A stretch of 64,000 nt of DNA from Brevundimonas sp. Its GTDB lineage: Bacteria > Pseudomonadota > Alphaproteobacteria > Caulobacterales > Caulobacteraceae. The notes under the pieces are model-generated. The model had not been told where the DNA came from and searched no databases. It saw nothing but the letters and a program-made list of their open reading frames with translations. The stretch covers positions 60,821 through 124,820 of the forward strand of contig NZ_JAUYNX010000038.1 of assembly GCF_030704825.1 (NCBI RefSeq), in the 5' to 3' direction. Shown piece by piece: positions 63,444 to 64,000 of the stretch. The first letter of the stretch is position 1; the number at the start of each line of letters is the position of its first letter. The position numbers and the translations under genes are program-made.

Positions 63444-64000
63444 TCAGCCGGCGCCCAGCAGGTCGCGCCAGCGCCACGACCCGGTCCCCAGCGCCAGGCG
63501 CGGGGCGCCCGGGCCGTCGGCGAGGGCGATGACGGCGTAGCCGCGCACCGTCTGGTCGCGGCATTCGCGCGGGGCGAAGGCGATCTCCAGCGCGATGGCC
63601 TGCCGCACCCCGGCCAGGCCCCGCCCGGCCTGGCCGGGGCTCTGCACCCAGTCGCCGTTCCACACCAGCACGGCGCGGCCGCCGGAGCCCGGGGCCACGC
63701 GCGCCCCGGCCACGGCGGCGCGGATGTCGGGATCGGCGCGCAGCGCCTCCTGCAGCCGCCGCACCATGTCGCAGGCCCCGCCCGGACCCGACCCGCCGCC
63801 GCCGGCCCCCGCGCCCGTCCCGCCCGCGCCGCCGCCGGCTCCGGTCCCGGCCCGCAGCGCCCCGGCCAGCTGGGCGTCGCCCAGGGTCGGCAGCGGAGTC
63901 TCGACCGGCGCGGGGGCGATCGCCACGGGCTCCACCGTCGGCGACGGCGGGGCCGGGCGCAGGCGCAGGCGGGGCGGGGGCGGACGCACCGGCGCGGGCG
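63444..64000 (-). CDS. Pro/Gly-rich protein, partial (5' end off window)
   Basis: The coding frame enters from the right edge; the visible 185 codons start in a Pro/Arg/Ala-rich segment, pass a Gly tract (about 63838-63772), and end in a folded domain: CDMVRRLQEALRADPDIRAAV, GRAVLVWNGDWVQSPGQAGRGLAGVRQAIALEIAFAPRECRDQTVRGYAVIALAD and LALGTGSWRWRDLLGAG. Similar C-terminal domains exist in Caulobacteraceae as unannotated proteins, sometimes with TonB-like Pro-rich stalks. The true start and any N-terminal anchor are outside the window. Convergent with the LVIVD gene, 4 bp apart. Confidence 0.65.
   Translation of the reverse strand, partial: PAPVRPPPPRLRLRPAPPSPTVEPVAIAPAPVETPLPTLGDAQLAGALRAGTGAGGGAGGTGAGAGGGGSGPGGACDMVRRLQEALRADPDIRAAVAGARVAPGSGGRAVLVWNGDWVQSPGQAGRGLAGVRQAIALEIAFAPRECRDQTVRGYAVIALADGPGAPRLALGTGSWRWRDLLGAG

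Overview
The window looks like chromosomal DNA of a high-GC alphaproteobacterium of the Caulobacteraceae, most like Brevundimonas. The grounds are the strong G/C bias at third codon positions, a PdeA-type PAS-GEDEF-EAL protein beside an aa3 oxidase operon, several TonB-dependent receptors, a DUF4908 protein and short Caulobacterales-style intergenic distances. The genus is an inference from gene content. No rRNA, tRNA, CRISPR array, insertion sequence, phage gene or replication origin was seen, and no gap between genes exceeds about 300 bases.

Layout. 1-2.7 kb: the start of an iron-complex binding lipoprotein (cut by the window edge), divergent from a POT peptide transporter with a large periplasmic insert. 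2.7-8.2 kb: two tandem paralogous TonB-dependent receptors, each preceded by the same 41-bp element, divergent from a TraB/GumN protein. 8.2-11.5 kb: tldD and a padR-DUF1700-GIN operon. 11.7-22 kb: the aa3 oxidase operon (coxB, coxA, ctaB, a 59-aa coxF-like gene, ctaG, coxC, DUF983, surf1) running into an M16 peptidase that apparently starts at CTG, a GNAT enzyme and a pdeA-like gene. 22-29.7 kb: a low-GC orphan membrane gene, an AlgH-like protein, a peroxiredoxin, vsr, a membrane hybrid kinase, a methyltransferase-sixA-DUF952-pyrD operon and gloB. 29.7-39.5 kb: DUF4908, phaB, an alcohol dehydrogenase, a GFA protein, a cupin, a DUF72 protein, a TetR regulator with three operator-like palindromes, a secreted-protein/NTF2 pair, a cytoplasmic hybrid kinase, gshA and rsmE. 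39.5-43.8 kb: a MerR (LiuR-like) regulator with two acyl-CoA dehydrogenases. 43.9-46.8 kb: selO divergent from nhaA, which carries a promoter and a structured 5' leader. 47-55.5 kb: a third TonB-dependent receptor, an ArsR-SRPBCC-methyltransferase group and an RND pump. 55.7-64 kb: lepA, a GH3-PA14 glycosidase, a secreted protein-DUF305-LVIVD set and a Pro/Gly-rich partial gene at the edge.

Working together. The cox cluster encodes the three core oxidase subunits plus heme O synthesis, CuB insertion and assembly factors. The MerR/acyl-CoA dehydrogenase genes form a branched-chain or fatty acyl catabolic unit. Most remaining genes are housekeeping. The best candidates for new biology are the nhaA leader (possibly a Li+/Na+ riboswitch of the nhaA-II type), the conserved element shared by the tandem receptors, the DUF305-LVIVD exported set, and the CTG start at the surf1/M16 junction. 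No complete, clearly undescribed defence or mobile system was found.
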